Positions 44,776 to 53,131 of a stretch of DNA of 64,000 nt are shown here, in pieces; positions within the stretch are counted from its first letter, which is position 1, and each line of letters begins with the position of its first letter. This DNA comes from Streptococcus orisasini. Its GTDB lineage: Bacteria > Bacillota > Bacilli > Lactobacillales > Streptococcaceae. The position numbers and the translations under genes were made by a program. The notes beneath the pieces are model-generated. The model did no database searches, was not told where the DNA came from, and saw only the letters and a program-made list of their open reading frames with translations. Location: positions 1 through 64,000 of the forward strand of contig NZ_BCLE01000009.1 of assembly GCF_001431045.1 (NCBI RefSeq), in the 5' to 3' direction.

Positions 44776-45909
44776 TTAATGTCGGGGGATATTTTTCAGA
44801 TTAAAGCGGACTGCAAGAATAGCAATAAGAACTGTAACCGTTGCACCAATACCTATCAACAGCGCAGCATTTGCTAAGAAAAAGCAACTTAATGATAAAC
44901 CACTTAGCCAAATGACTACACAACTCGTCACTAACTGTTTTGTAAACTGATGGGATGGTTTATTCATTGATTTGAATTGGTAAATTCCTGTTAGCATCAA
45001 GAAAATGCCAAGGTAAAACAGAGCGACTGCAAAACCATTATGCGCTTCTGCATTCCCTAAAAATCCAATGGCAACCGTCACAAAGCTCAGTCCAAAAATG
45101 ATGGGATAATGCCAGTAGATAAACTGATTTTCCTTGGGATTCGGCGTATTTGGATCAATCAAATGGTCAATTTCAACAATGTAAATCATAAAAAGACTAG
45201 CTACGATTAAAAATATGAAAAAGGATAACAAACCAAGTCGATTAGGACTAAAGTAATCTGCAATACCTATCAGCATTTCGCCAAAGGTAATAATGACCAG
45301 AAGAGACAGTCGCTCCACCAAATGCGGAAAATTCATGGGTTTTAAATCTGATGACATGTACTTTCTCTTTACCAAGAACCCAGGCAGCAACCAAGTAATG
45401 AGAACACTTGCCGCAGCAACAACCAGTCCAATTTGATAGGGAAGAAATAGAGCCAACATCAGTCCTGTGGTCCTAGCCCCCAAAATAGAAAAGAACCGCC
45501 TGATAAACAACTTATCTGCTGAATCTTCAGTCCGAATATATTCTAATATATATTGCACCAAAAGGAGAAAAGATATCGCAGAAAAAGGGCCATAAAAGTA
45601 CAAAAAACGTTCAGCATCAACCTCACCAGTAATAGACGTCAAGGCAATCAGCAAGAAAACCATCTGACTAAACATCATGGCAATATTGGTCAGAGAATTT
45701 CGCCCAAAACGGTTGGTAAAAACTGTCTGCACCATCCAGGAGTTAAGCATAATCAGCATGCCAATCGCAAAAGAAAAGAATGACATCATAGGAATCACCC
45801 CTTGATGAACATGGTGAATGAGCGAGGTTGTCTGACTAAAGCCATAAACGTAAACCAAATCGTAAAATAGCTCCGTTAATTCAACTTTCTTATGTTTTAT
45901 CATTGCCAA
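44776..45909 (-). CDS. ltrA: Low temperature requirement protein A (LtrA) family membrane protein
   Basis: 377 residues with roughly ten to twelve hydrophobic helices. The opening KHKKVELTELFYDLVYVYGFSQTTSLIHH matches the LtrA family signature (VxxxELFFDLVFVFA-like), followed by RFGRNSLTNIAMMFSQM and HLVERLSLLVIITFGEMLIGI. The molecular function of the family is unknown. This is not the group II intron protein of the same name. The gene is convergent with the truncated LysR; a relic of a second ltrA is at 40229-40357. Confidence 0.88.
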   Translation of the reverse strand: MAMIKHKKVELTELFYDLVYVYGFSQTTSLIHHVHQGVIPMMSFFSFAIGMLIMLNSWMVQTVFTNRFGRNSLTNIAMMFSQMVFLLIALTSITGEVDAERFLYFYGPFSAISFLLLVQYILEYIRTEDSADKLFIRRFFSILGARTTGLMLALFLPYQIGLVVAAASVLITWLLPGFLVKRKYMSSDLKPMNFPHLVERLSLLVIITFGEMLIGIADYFSPNRLGLLSFFIFLIVASLFMIYIVEIDHLIDPNTPNPKENQFIYWHYPIIFGLSFVTVAIGFLGNAEAHNGFAVALFYLGIFLMLTGIYQFKSMNKPSHQFTKQLVTSCVVIWLSGLSLSCFFLANAALLIGIGATVTVLIAILAVRFNLKNIPRH

Positions 45910-46310
45910 AATATGTGATTTTTCCTTTCAATAAAAGTAACTTGGAGGTCCGCAAATATCAATTAATACTTAACCAAATTCAAAAATTACTTTTTTTGTT
46001 TCTTTCTTAAAAGTGCGGACGCAAGCAATCTCCTTCGGAGTTTCATTGCTACTTTTTGAGCCTAAGTCTCAAAACGCCCGTTCTTAGCAAGAGTTTACTC
46101 TTGCTAAGAATACCACTATGGCGAAAGAAACATTTTATTCTCGCTACGCTCGTCACTCTCTCAATGAAATTAGAGGTTCTAAAGTTCTAATTTTGATTTT
46201 GAATGAGTATAACATTCTAGTTTGTGCAAAATAGGTCGTTCTCCCACGTGGCTGATACCCTGTTGGATGAACGACCTATTATTGTTATATCCACGTGCAC
46301 CTTTCGAATC
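45910..46310. other. Hairpin-rich intergenic region
   Basis: 400 bases without a gene but with several perfect or near-perfect hairpins: ctccttcggag within AGCAAT/ATTGCT arms (about 46023-46051), TTCTTAGCAAGAG / CTCTTGCTAAGAA (46081-46110, 13-bp arms, 4-base loop), ATTAGA / TCTAAT near 46170-46192, and AATAGGTCGTTC / GAACGACCTATT (46230-46280, 12-bp arms) which terminates the cupin operon. The density suggests a mobile-element end or a regulatory RNA. Confidence 0.5.
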
Positions 46311-46631
46311 TTAATCTCCCCAAATCTCCTTAGCTAGTCTAAAGACTGCCCAGGCTTTTGGCCAGCCGACATAGAAGGATAGATGAGTAATAATCGCTGA
46401 GATTTCTTCCTTGGTGACACCATTTTTCTTAGCATTTTCCAAATGATAGTTCAAAGAAGAATCGGTGATCCCTGAACTCATTAGGGCCGTCACAGTAATG
46501 ATACAGCGTGTCTTCAGATCAATGGCCTCATTATTCCAGTTTTCACCGAACAAAACATCGTCATTAAAATGAGCAAATTCAGGCGCAAATTCGCCTAGTT
46601 GATCACGCCCTGCTGTTTGTTTAATAGACAT
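46311..46631 (-). CDS. Carboxymuconolactone decarboxylase-family protein
   Basis: 106 residues from the ATG at 46631, which has AGGAGGGAG upstream; an earlier in-frame start would overlap the cupin gene. All-helical CMD/AhpD-like fold: GRDQLGEFAPEFAHFNDDVLFGENWNNEAIDLKTRCIITVTALMSSGITDSSLNYHLENAKKNGVTKEEISAIITHLSFYVGWPKAW. The C-x2-C of AhpD peroxidases is missing, so a decarboxylase or other role is likelier. It pairs with the cupin gene, a frequent combination. Confidence 0.88.
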   Translation of the reverse strand: MSIKQTAGRDQLGEFAPEFAHFNDDVLFGENWNNEAIDLKTRCIITVTALMSSGITDSSLNYHLENAKKNGVTKEEISAIITHLSFYVGWPKAWAVFRLAKEIWGD

Positions 46632-46632
46632 A

Positions 46633-47052
46633 TTATTCTCCCTCCTTATGAGCTGCTTGATATTCTTCATCTGTTACGGGTTCATAAAATTCACCGCTAC
46701 CAGCTGTGATCGCCACATGACTGAACCAAGAATCTTTGGTTGCACCATGCCAGTGCTTCACTCCTTTGTCGGTCACAACGACATCACCAGCTTTTAAATG
46801 TCTAGCGGGTTTCCCAGCTTCCTGATAAAGACCTTCTCCTCCAGTAACAAGAAGAATTTGGTACCCATCCAAATGCACATGCCAGTTATTACGACATCCC
46901 GGTTCAAAGGTCACATTTCCAACACTGGTATTGCCATCTGGCGCTTGTGCCAACATTGCTAGATAGGATTGTCCCGTAAAACTAGCACCGTACGGATTTT
47001 CTTCTCCAAAGGCAAATAAGGGATTGTTTTTAACATCTTCATGTTTAAACAT
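46633..47052 (-). CDS. Cupin-domain protein
   Basis: 139-residue single-domain cupin: metal ligands in CRNNWHVHLDGYQILLVTGGEG (H-x-H) and GVKHWHGATKDSWFSHVA. Proteins of this type next to CMD genes bind a metal and may process a quinone-like or other small compound. One base separates its stop from the next gene's start region, giving a tight two-gene operon. Confidence 0.88.
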   Translation of the reverse strand: MFKHEDVKNNPLFAFGEENPYGASFTGQSYLAMLAQAPDGNTSVGNVTFEPGCRNNWHVHLDGYQILLVTGGEGLYQEAGKPARHLKAGDVVVTDKGVKHWHGATKDSWFSHVAITAGSGEFYEPVTDEEYQAAHKEGE

Positions 47053-47186
47053 GAGTCATCACTTCTTTCTATAATAATGTTAATCTCAATTATAGTATAT
47101 CTCTAACTACTAACAGTGACAAATACCTATAATGAGAGTTAATAGATGCTTCAAAAGTATTTTAATTTATCATCAAGCTACTAAAT

Positions 47187-47819
47187 CTATCCACGATTTA
47201 CCAACATATCCCCATGCAAGGTCTGAAGTTGTTTATCTAGTACCAATTTAGTAGTTTGCTCAATATAGTCTTTAAAATGCGGTGTTTCTCTGTGTTGCTC
47301 ATAAGCAGCTTCATTTTGATAGACTTCGAAGAAATACCAAGTATCAGGATTGTCCACATCTGTACCAGCATACATGACCAAGACTCCAGCTTCTTTTTCC
47401 ATGCTGGTCTGCATTTCAGGTAAAACAATCTCTGAAAAGGCATTGCTATCCCTAACCGTCACGGTAGCTAGTCGAACAGCTAACTGCTTATCATCAAAAA
47501 TCCGCAAGGCGGTTGGTTTTTGAAGCAATAATTGTGGCACCAAGGTCACCACTTCACGGCTCGTCAGTGCTTTTTGTGCCAAATCTACAAAGACCTTAAA
47601 ATGAGGCGATTGAACATGTTCTTGGTAAGCTTCATCACTAGCATAGCGTTCCACAACAATCTGCTGACTAAAATCTTCTGGAAGATGGCTACCGTACATA
47701 GCCAATGTCCCTGGTTCTAGTGCCATTGACTGGGTAAAGTTCGTATAGCCAATTTGCTTATAATCCTCTTCATAGTCCAAGTCCAAACCAAGACGAAACA
47801 ATCTAAAGATTTCTGTCAT
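47187..47819 (-). CDS. Tandem antibiotic biosynthesis monooxygenase (ABM)-like protein
   Basis: 210 residues with two ABM-like ferredoxin folds: LEPGTLAMYGSHLPEDFSQQIVVERYASDEAYQEHVQSPHFKVFVDLAQKAL (about 35-88) and MEKEAGVLVMYAGTDVDNPDTWYFFEVYQNEAAYEQHRETPHFKDYIEQTTKLVL (about 140-195). The Y-x2-H-x3-PHFK motif is repeated. Relatives include quinol monooxygenase YgiN. It follows the amidohydrolase in the MerR-linked operon with an 11-base gap. Confidence 0.82.
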   Translation of the reverse strand: MTEIFRLFRLGLDLDYEEDYKQIGYTNFTQSMALEPGTLAMYGSHLPEDFSQQIVVERYASDEAYQEHVQSPHFKVFVDLAQKALTSREVVTLVPQLLLQKPTALRIFDDKQLAVRLATVTVRDSNAFSEIVLPEMQTSMEKEAGVLVMYAGTDVDNPDTWYFFEVYQNEAAYEQHRETPHFKDYIEQTTKLVLDKQLQTLHGDMLVNRG

Positions 47820-47830
47820 TTTTCACCACC

Positions 47831-48742
47831 TCATTCAAATAACCGTTCAGCATTACCACGAAAAATCTTTTCCTTATCACTATCCATCAAAGGTAGTTCT
47901 TCAATAGCTTGACTGATTACTTCTGTCGCTCCAGCTGGGAGAATGCCGAGTGGCGCATCTGTCCCAAAAAGGACATGGTCAACACCGTAATAATCCACAC
48001 AAAGTTCTAGAGCTTTGCTATTGCCCAAAAGGGCTGTATCCACATAAAATTTCTTGAAATCAGCCGCCTGCTCCTCTGGCAAAATATGCTCAATCCGCCC
48101 TGCAAAATAAGGAACCATAGCCCCACCATGGTGAACCAGGATTTTAAGATTTGGAAATTCTCTGAAATAATCAGCCTGCACAATGTCTAGCATAGCTTGG
48201 GTTAATTCGTACTCCCAGCTAAAGATAATATTATTGTCTGGTTTCCGCTCATCAAAAACTGGGTGCAACAAAATTGGAATATCTGCCTTAGATGCTGCTG
48301 CAAATACTGGCTTGAAACGCTCATCTGCTAGGGATTTCCCCAGATGACGTGTGAATAACTGAATCCCAAGTATTTCAGGGTGGCTAGTAACAAAACTTTC
48401 AATCACGCGCACCGCTTCTGGAATATTGTTCATCGCCACCATGGCCACTCCACCCGCAAAGATATCCGTATTCGCTTTGACCGTCGCTAGCAATTCCTCA
48501 TTCGCAAGTTCTACCAATTGAGCAGCTTCAGCACTGTCCAGATAATCTTCTGGGTTGGCATTGACATAAGAAATGATTTGTTTTGTTTCAGCTGGCATAG
48601 TCTTACGGCGTTTTGCCATATCCGTCAAGATAGGGTTTTGGATAAAGGGCATTTTTGAGACTAGATTCTTATCCAGCGCCAGCATTTTTCCAAAAAACTC
48701 AGGGAGTAGCACATGGGCAAAAGCATCAATTTTCAAAGTCAT
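47831..48742 (-). CDS. ACMSD-like amidohydrolase
   Basis: 303-residue TIM-barrel metal hydrolase or decarboxylase of the amidohydrolase_2 family. Metal ligands: IDAFAHVLLPEF (A-x-H form), H in ILLHPVFDERKPD, HHGG in ILVHHGGAMVPYF and late D in LFGTDAPLG. Family members decarboxylate or hydrolyse aromatic-derived acids. It overlaps the upstream MerR gene by 17 bases, so the regulator and enzyme are co-expressed. Confidence 0.85.
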   Translation of the reverse strand: MTLKIDAFAHVLLPEFFGKMLALDKNLVSKMPFIQNPILTDMAKRRKTMPAETKQIISYVNANPEDYLDSAEAAQLVELANEELLATVKANTDIFAGGVAMVAMNNIPEAVRVIESFVTSHPEILGIQLFTRHLGKSLADERFKPVFAAASKADIPILLHPVFDERKPDNNIIFSWEYELTQAMLDIVQADYFREFPNLKILVHHGGAMVPYFAGRIEHILPEEQAADFKKFYVDTALLGNSKALELCVDYYGVDHVLFGTDAPLGILPAGATEVISQAIEELPLMDSDKEKIFRGNAERLFE

Positions 48743-49184
48743 CTAATCGTTCCTTCCAGCTGCCATCTTCATCAAAGATAATGCCATATTCTTCATAGTA
48801 AGTCTCCTTATTTAAAATCTCTCCAGATTCATAGAGGCTTAATTTACGATGGAGGCGATCAATGGAACGTTGGAGATTTTTTTGCTTGTTTTCTAGCACT
48901 GCTAGTTGCTCACGCAACAAGGCTTCACGCGCTTCCACCGTTTGATCTCCTTGCATGAGTAACTGGCAATAATCAATCAAGGCTTCTATTGGCACACCAG
49001 AGTGACGCAAGCAGATGACCATTTCAAGCCACTTATTGAGATCATCCGTAAAATAACGATTGCCATTAGACTGACGAGGAATCTCTGGTAAAAGCCCTAT
49101 CCGTTCATAATAACGCAGGGTATTGGGATTAATATCATATTTTTGTGACACTTCCGTAATGGTATATTTTTTCGTTTCTTGCAT
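48726..49184 (-). CDS. MerR-family transcriptional regulator
   Basis: 152 residues: N-terminal HTH ITEVSQKYDINPNTLRYYERIGLLPEIPRQSNGNRYFTDDLNKWLEMVICLRHSGVPIEALIDYC, then a long dimerisation coiled coil (QLAVLENKQKNLQRSIDRLHRKLSLYESG). No metal-binding cysteines, so it is of the small-molecule or aldehyde-sensing kind. It leads the amidohydrolase-ABM operon. Confidence 0.9.
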   Translation of the reverse strand: MQETKKYTITEVSQKYDINPNTLRYYERIGLLPEIPRQSNGNRYFTDDLNKWLEMVICLRHSGVPIEALIDYCQLLMQGDQTVEAREALLREQLAVLENKQKNLQRSIDRLHRKLSLYESGEILNKETYYEEYGIIFDEDGSWKERLDDFEN

Positions 49185-49234
49185 CTCATTACCTTCTATC
49201 TAAATGAATCTTTCAACTCTAGTATACTAGAATT

Positions 49235-49753
49235 TCAAGCTCGACTCAAACGTGTAACATAAGATTTAGTTGCTTCACTTAAAGATTCCTCAGATAGATT
49301 CAGCACTCCTGGCAAAACAAACGGTTCCTCAAAGACCAGACCTGTATGGTATTTTATGGTTTCAAGCGGCTTGAGTAATTCCTGAGTCGTCACATGGAAG
49401 CGGCCATCAGCTGTGTAGTCTTCCGCACCAGCTCCCTGCGTCACGGCAAGAATAACTTTTTTCCCTTGGAGAGCATTCCCAGTAGAGCCATAGGCCCAGC
49501 CATATTCAAGAACTTGGTCTAACCATTCTTTCATCAAAGATGGCGTCGCATACCAGTACATTGGAAACTGAAAAACAATTCGATCTGTTGTTTCAAGAAC
49601 GGCTTGCTCTGTCTTCACGTCAATCTTACCATCAGGATACTGACTATAAATATCACGTACTTCAATTCCTGCTGCCTGAGCTGCTTGGGCTAAGGCTTTA
49701 TTGGCCTGAGAAGCATGTAAATCTGGGTGAAAAAGTAAAATGGTTGTTTTCAT
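49235..49753 (-). CDS. NAD(P)H:quinone oxidoreductase, KefF/MdaB-like flavodoxin fold
   Basis: 172 residues from the ATG at 49753 with CAGGAGAC close upstream. Flavodoxin-like fold: TILLFHPDLHASQANKALAQAA, FQFPMYWYATPSLMKEWLDQVLEYGWAYGSTGNALQGKKVILAVTQGAG. It probably carries FMN or FAD and reduces quinones. It follows the YciI gene almost directly, so AKR, YciI, quinone reductase form one leftward operon. Confidence 0.9.
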   Translation of the reverse strand: MKTTILLFHPDLHASQANKALAQAAQAAGIEVRDIYSQYPDGKIDVKTEQAVLETTDRIVFQFPMYWYATPSLMKEWLDQVLEYGWAYGSTGNALQGKKVILAVTQGAGAEDYTADGRFHVTTQELLKPLETIKYHTGLVFEEPFVLPGVLNLSEESLSEATKSYVTRLSRA

Positions 49754-49754
49754 T

Positions 49755-50045
49755 TTAGTCTCCTGTGATATCATCTGCCACTAAATTCGCCTTAAATTCA
49801 GCGACATCGTAGTTAGCTAGGTCTGGATAATAAGCGTCTTGTGCAATGATTTCATCTAAAGCTTCTCGTGATGATACTTTAGCAATGACAATCCCTGCCA
49901 TACCTTTGTCTTTCAAAGGGCCAACGATTTTAAAATGCCCTGCTTCAAATTGAGAAGTAAACCATGCTCTGTGATTGGCAAGCAACTCCTCAGATTGCTC
50001 TGCTGGCACTTGTTCAGAATTAATGGTAATTGTGATTAAAAACAT
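49755..50045 (-). CDS. YciI-family protein
   Basis: 96 residues from the ATG at 50045, with AGGGAGG five bases upstream. YciI ferredoxin-like fold: ITINSEQVPAEQSEELLANHRAWFTSQFEAGHFKIVGPLKDKGMAGIVIAKVSSREALDEIIAQDAYYPDLANYDVAEFKAN, with the conserved H-D-like pair (H near residue 23 and D near 75). Function uncertain; a small degradative or dehalogenase-like activity has been proposed for relatives. Confidence 0.85.
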   Translation of the reverse strand: MFLITITINSEQVPAEQSEELLANHRAWFTSQFEAGHFKIVGPLKDKGMAGIVIAKVSSREALDEIIAQDAYYPDLANYDVAEFKANLVADDITGD

Positions 50046-50055
50046 AAAAACCTCC

Positions 50056-51006
50056 CTAAGCTTGTCCTTCCCAGCCACCGCGTGTATTGACACCAGCTTG
50101 TAAAGCCAATTCTTCTAATGCTGCCATTTCAGCTACACTGAGATGGACCTTGCTAGCTTTAGCTGCATCTTGGACTTGTTCGACTTTTGTGACACCCAAA
50201 ATAGGTGTTGTTCCGCGTCTGATTGCCCAAGCTGTCGCAATTTGTGCTGGACTAACCTTGTACTGATCAGCCAAGTGTTTCAATTCAGCAAGCAAATCAT
50301 TCAAAGCCGAGAACATTGGATTATAGGTTTTACCCCGATTGGAATCAGCTGGCATAGGATGTTGGCTATCATATTTACCAGACAAAGCACCTTGTTCTAG
50401 AACCATGTAAGAAAAGAATTGGATGTCATTTTCTTTACAATAATCAAGCAGACCATCTTCAATCGAATTACGGTAAAGCAGGCTAAAATGGTTTTGAACG
50501 GCTGAAATTTGTACCCCAGCTGGTTTCAAGATTTCCTGAACACGTTTAACCTGTTCAAGACTGTGGTTGGATACACCGATTCGTTTCACTCGTCCTGATT
50601 TGACTAAGTCTGCTAAAAACGGTGTCCAACGTTCAACGTCAGCTGCATTATGAATCCAATAAATGTCAATATAATCTGTTCCCAGACGCTTGAGACTACC
50701 TTCTAACATATCTGCGACTGGATTTTCTTTGGTATCATCCTGCATTCCTGGTGTAAATTTGTCAGATATGATGACTTCTGACCGGTCATATTGGCTCACT
50801 AACTCACCCAAAATTCTCTCAGATTCTCCATTAGCATAGGCAAAGGCAGTATCAAAGGTCTTGAGACCATTTTCCATAGCAACCGAAAAAACATCTTTCA
50901 AGTCAGTCGTATCAAGATGATTGCCAAAAACCACATTACCACCAGCAAATCCGCCAGTTCCCCAAGACCATGTTCCAAGTACGATTGATGCTGTATGTTT
51001 TGTCAT
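50056..51006 (-). CDS. Aldo/keto reductase (YdjG/perakine-reductase type)
   Basis: 316 residues from the ATG at 51006 (AAGGAG upstream). Barrel with tetrad residues D in LKTFDTAFAYANGESE, K in VIISDKFTPG and H in DIYWIHNAADVERW, then RIGVSNHSLEQVKRV and the cofactor stretch TTPILGVTKVEQVQDAA. It is the first gene of the AKR-YciI-quinone reductase operon and the last accessory gene before the guaC side. Confidence 0.9.
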   Translation of the reverse strand: MTKHTASIVLGTWSWGTGGFAGGNVVFGNHLDTTDLKDVFSVAMENGLKTFDTAFAYANGESERILGELVSQYDRSEVIISDKFTPGMQDDTKENPVADMLEGSLKRLGTDYIDIYWIHNAADVERWTPFLADLVKSGRVKRIGVSNHSLEQVKRVQEILKPAGVQISAVQNHFSLLYRNSIEDGLLDYCKENDIQFFSYMVLEQGALSGKYDSQHPMPADSNRGKTYNPMFSALNDLLAELKHLADQYKVSPAQIATAWAIRRGTTPILGVTKVEQVQDAAKASKVHLSVAEMAALEELALQAGVNTRGGWEGQA

Positions 51007-51778
51007 TTTGTTTCTCCTTTTTTGTTGATGGTGATAGTGTATCACTTGTAGTTGACTACAAGTCAAGTGTTTTTTGTTTATTTTCTAAAATAAAGAGATC
51101 TATATCGTCAAACTTTCCTTATCATCTACAAAGAAGCAAACAGTAAAAAGGCTTTATCACAAAGATACAACTTTTAAAGGGCTAGGATAGCAGTGAAGCA
51201 TTTTTGGGTTGATTACTTTTTATTCAGAACAATTCAATAGACAATATTCTTATCTTACCTGTAAATAGAAATGATCTTTTACAATAGATTGTATTTGGTT
51301 TGAAAAACTACAGTCTAATGCTTCATCAAAATTAGCTTAGCAAAAAATCGCTAAATGCGAAATTTATTGATTATCATTGTGAAATAACCTCAAAAATTGT
51401 CTTATTCACAAAAACAGATATAAATTAAGAAGAGGTTGAACTTTTGTTTAACCTCTTTTAGTAAACATGTTCATCCCTAAAGTATTTTCGATTTTCTAAA
51501 ATCTTAACGGCTATTATTCGTTCAATCATCGAATAATTAGCATGGTGAAATTCCTTGCCTTATCTTGGAATTCATTCTTTATAAAATATGCTGACTGATA
51601 AATTGCTTGGGAGCTAGTGTCTAATCAATTAATTGAAATCTCTATTTAATCCCCTACTACCAAAAAACTTACCTGTCTGTTCTCGTTGTCAAAGATATTG
51701 GACAATCACACGAATATAATTCTACTATTAATTACCATAGATTGTGAGGGATTTTTAACTTTCAGTATGTTTGCTAGA
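51007..51778. other. Intergenic right boundary of the accessory region
   Basis: About 770 bases with no supportable gene. It holds a leftward promoter region with the palindrome-like agttgactacaagtcaa near 51048-51064, a hairpin AAGAGGTT / AACCTCTT (51430-51459) with a T-tail, and an imperfect long inverted repeat GCTATTATTCG / CGAATAATTAGC (51510-51541) next to decayed coding-like sequence. The gap closes at the guaC stop. Confidence 0.45.
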
Positions 51779-52762
51779 TTAAATGGTATCGCCATTCCAA
51801 ATTGAGTTTTTCACAATAACGTAGTTAACCCGTGTGAGACTTTTTATATCACGTCCACCAGCATAAGAGATAGCACTTTGAAGATCCTGCTTCATTTCAA
51901 GCAGACTATCTTTAAGATGACCCTTGGTTGGCAGAAGGATTTTCTTACCTTCCACATTTTTGTGCTCGCCCTTTTGATACTCCGAAGCAGAACCGTAATA
52001 TTCTTTGAAGGTCTCACCATCAACTTCTACTAGTTTCCCAGGGCTTTCGATATGTCCAGCAAACAGCGAACCAATCATGACCATTGCTGCACCAAAACGG
52101 ATTGATTTAGCAATATCACCATGGGTGCGAATACCGCCATCCGCAATAATAGGTTTACGTGCAGCTTTGGCGCACCAGCGAAGAGCAGCCAGCTGCCAGC
52201 CACCTGTACCAAAACCGGTCTTAACCTTGGTAATGCAAACCTTGCCAGGACCAATTCCGACCTTGGTCGCATCTGCTCCAGCATTTTCCAATTCACGAAC
52301 CGCTTCAGGTGTCCCCACATTTCCAGCAATGACAAAGGTTTCCGGCAGCTCTGTCTTGATATGTTTGATCATCTTGATTACGCTATCTGCATGACCATGG
52401 GCAATATCAATCGTGATATAATCTGGTGCATCGTCTTTCAAACTGCTGACAAAGTCATATTCATAGTCCTTAACTCCAACTGATATAGAGGCAATCAAAC
52501 CTTGAGCATGCATACGTGCGATGAAGGGCTTGCGTCCCTCTTCATCAAAACGATGCATGATATAGAAATAACCATCTTTTGCCAACATTTCAGCCACATC
52601 TTCATCAATAATCGTTTGCATATTGGCAGGTACTACAGGGAGTTTGAAGTGGTGCTTACCCAGAGTCACTGTCGTATCAGCTTCAGATCGACTTTTGATG
52701 ATACACTTATTGGGAATCAACTGAATGTCCTCATAATCAAAAACAGGCAAATCGTTATACAT
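51779..52762 (-). CDS. guaC: GMP reductase
   Basis: Reductively deaminates GMP to IMP with NADPH in purine salvage. 327 residues from the ATG at 52762: [63 protein letters not shown] (catalytic Cys in the IMPDH/GMPR loop), [20 protein letters not shown]. No CBS domains, which separates it from IMP dehydrogenase. A longer reading frame extends 20 codons upstream, but those codons lie in the leader terminator. Expression is probably set by the attenuator at 52763-52925. Confidence 0.93.
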   Translation of the reverse strand: MYNDLPVFDYEDIQLIPNKCIIKSRSEADTTVTLGKHHFKLPVVPANMQTIIDEDVAEMLAKDGYFYIMHRFDEEGRKPFIARMHAQGLIASISVGVKDYEYDFVSSLKDDAPDYITIDIAHGHADSVIKMIKHIKTELPETFVIAGNVGTPEAVRELENAGADATKVGIGPGKVCITKVKTGFGTGGWQLAALRWCAKAARKPIIADGGIRTHGDIAKSIRFGAAMVMIGSLFAGHIESPGKLVEVDGETFKEYYGSASEYQKGEHKNVEGKKILLPTKGHLKDSLLEMKQDLQSAISYAGGRDIKSLTRVNYVIVKNSIWNGDTI

Positions 52763-52925
52763 AAAAAATCCTCTTTCAGCTACAAGGACTGAAAGAGGAT
52801 TTTTGAGTATGTCAAAAGTCATCCTTCGCCAACTTGTAGCACTAATATGATGACCTTCCTATAACTCTGAAGAAAAATATTCCAGCAGAGCATCGCTAGG
52901 TAATTTCTTACCCTTCCCTAGATAT
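52763..52925 (-). promoter_or_regulatory. guaC leader with terminator/antiterminator switch
   Basis: On the minus strand a strong terminator (arms aaaaatcctctttcag / ctgaaagaggattttt, 52763-52804) ends at the guaC start codon. Its loop holds CTTGTAGC (52779-52786 complement), perfectly complementary over 8 bases to GCTACAAG further upstream in the transcript (52833-52840 complement), which could form an antiterminator. The upstream part, to a TATAAT-like element near 52925, is folded and could sense a purine-related ligand. Not a recognisable purine riboswitch by eye. Confidence 0.65.
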
Positions 52926-53079
52926 ATTATAAAAACATAATGATTTTGTCTACAAAAACTCATTTAAATAAAATAATGTTCGGTTTTTACTTCTGTTAAG
53001 GAAGCATAAAAAAGTATTCAATATATCAAATCTGCTAATGCTCATGGGATTTTCGCTCCAGAACATATGACATACCAAA

Positions 53080-53112
53080 AAAATAGACCACAGGTCAAAC
53101 CTGCGGTCAGAC
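53080..53112 (-). terminator. Terminator after the 53132-54097 gene
   Basis: Arms GACCGCAGGT / ACCTGTGGTC with a short loop, followed on the minus strand by TATTTTTTTGG. Confidence 0.75.
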
Positions 53113-53131
53113 ATATTAGCCAATAAAAACC

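Noticed and set aside
44776..45909. LtrA read as a group II intron protein because of its symbol
   Set aside because: The protein has many membrane helices and no RT motifs; it is the unrelated low-temperature-requirement family.
52763..52822. N-terminal extension of GuaC by 20 residues
   Set aside because: The added codons are the arms of the leader terminator and are not found in GMP reductases; the ATG at 52762 matches the family start.
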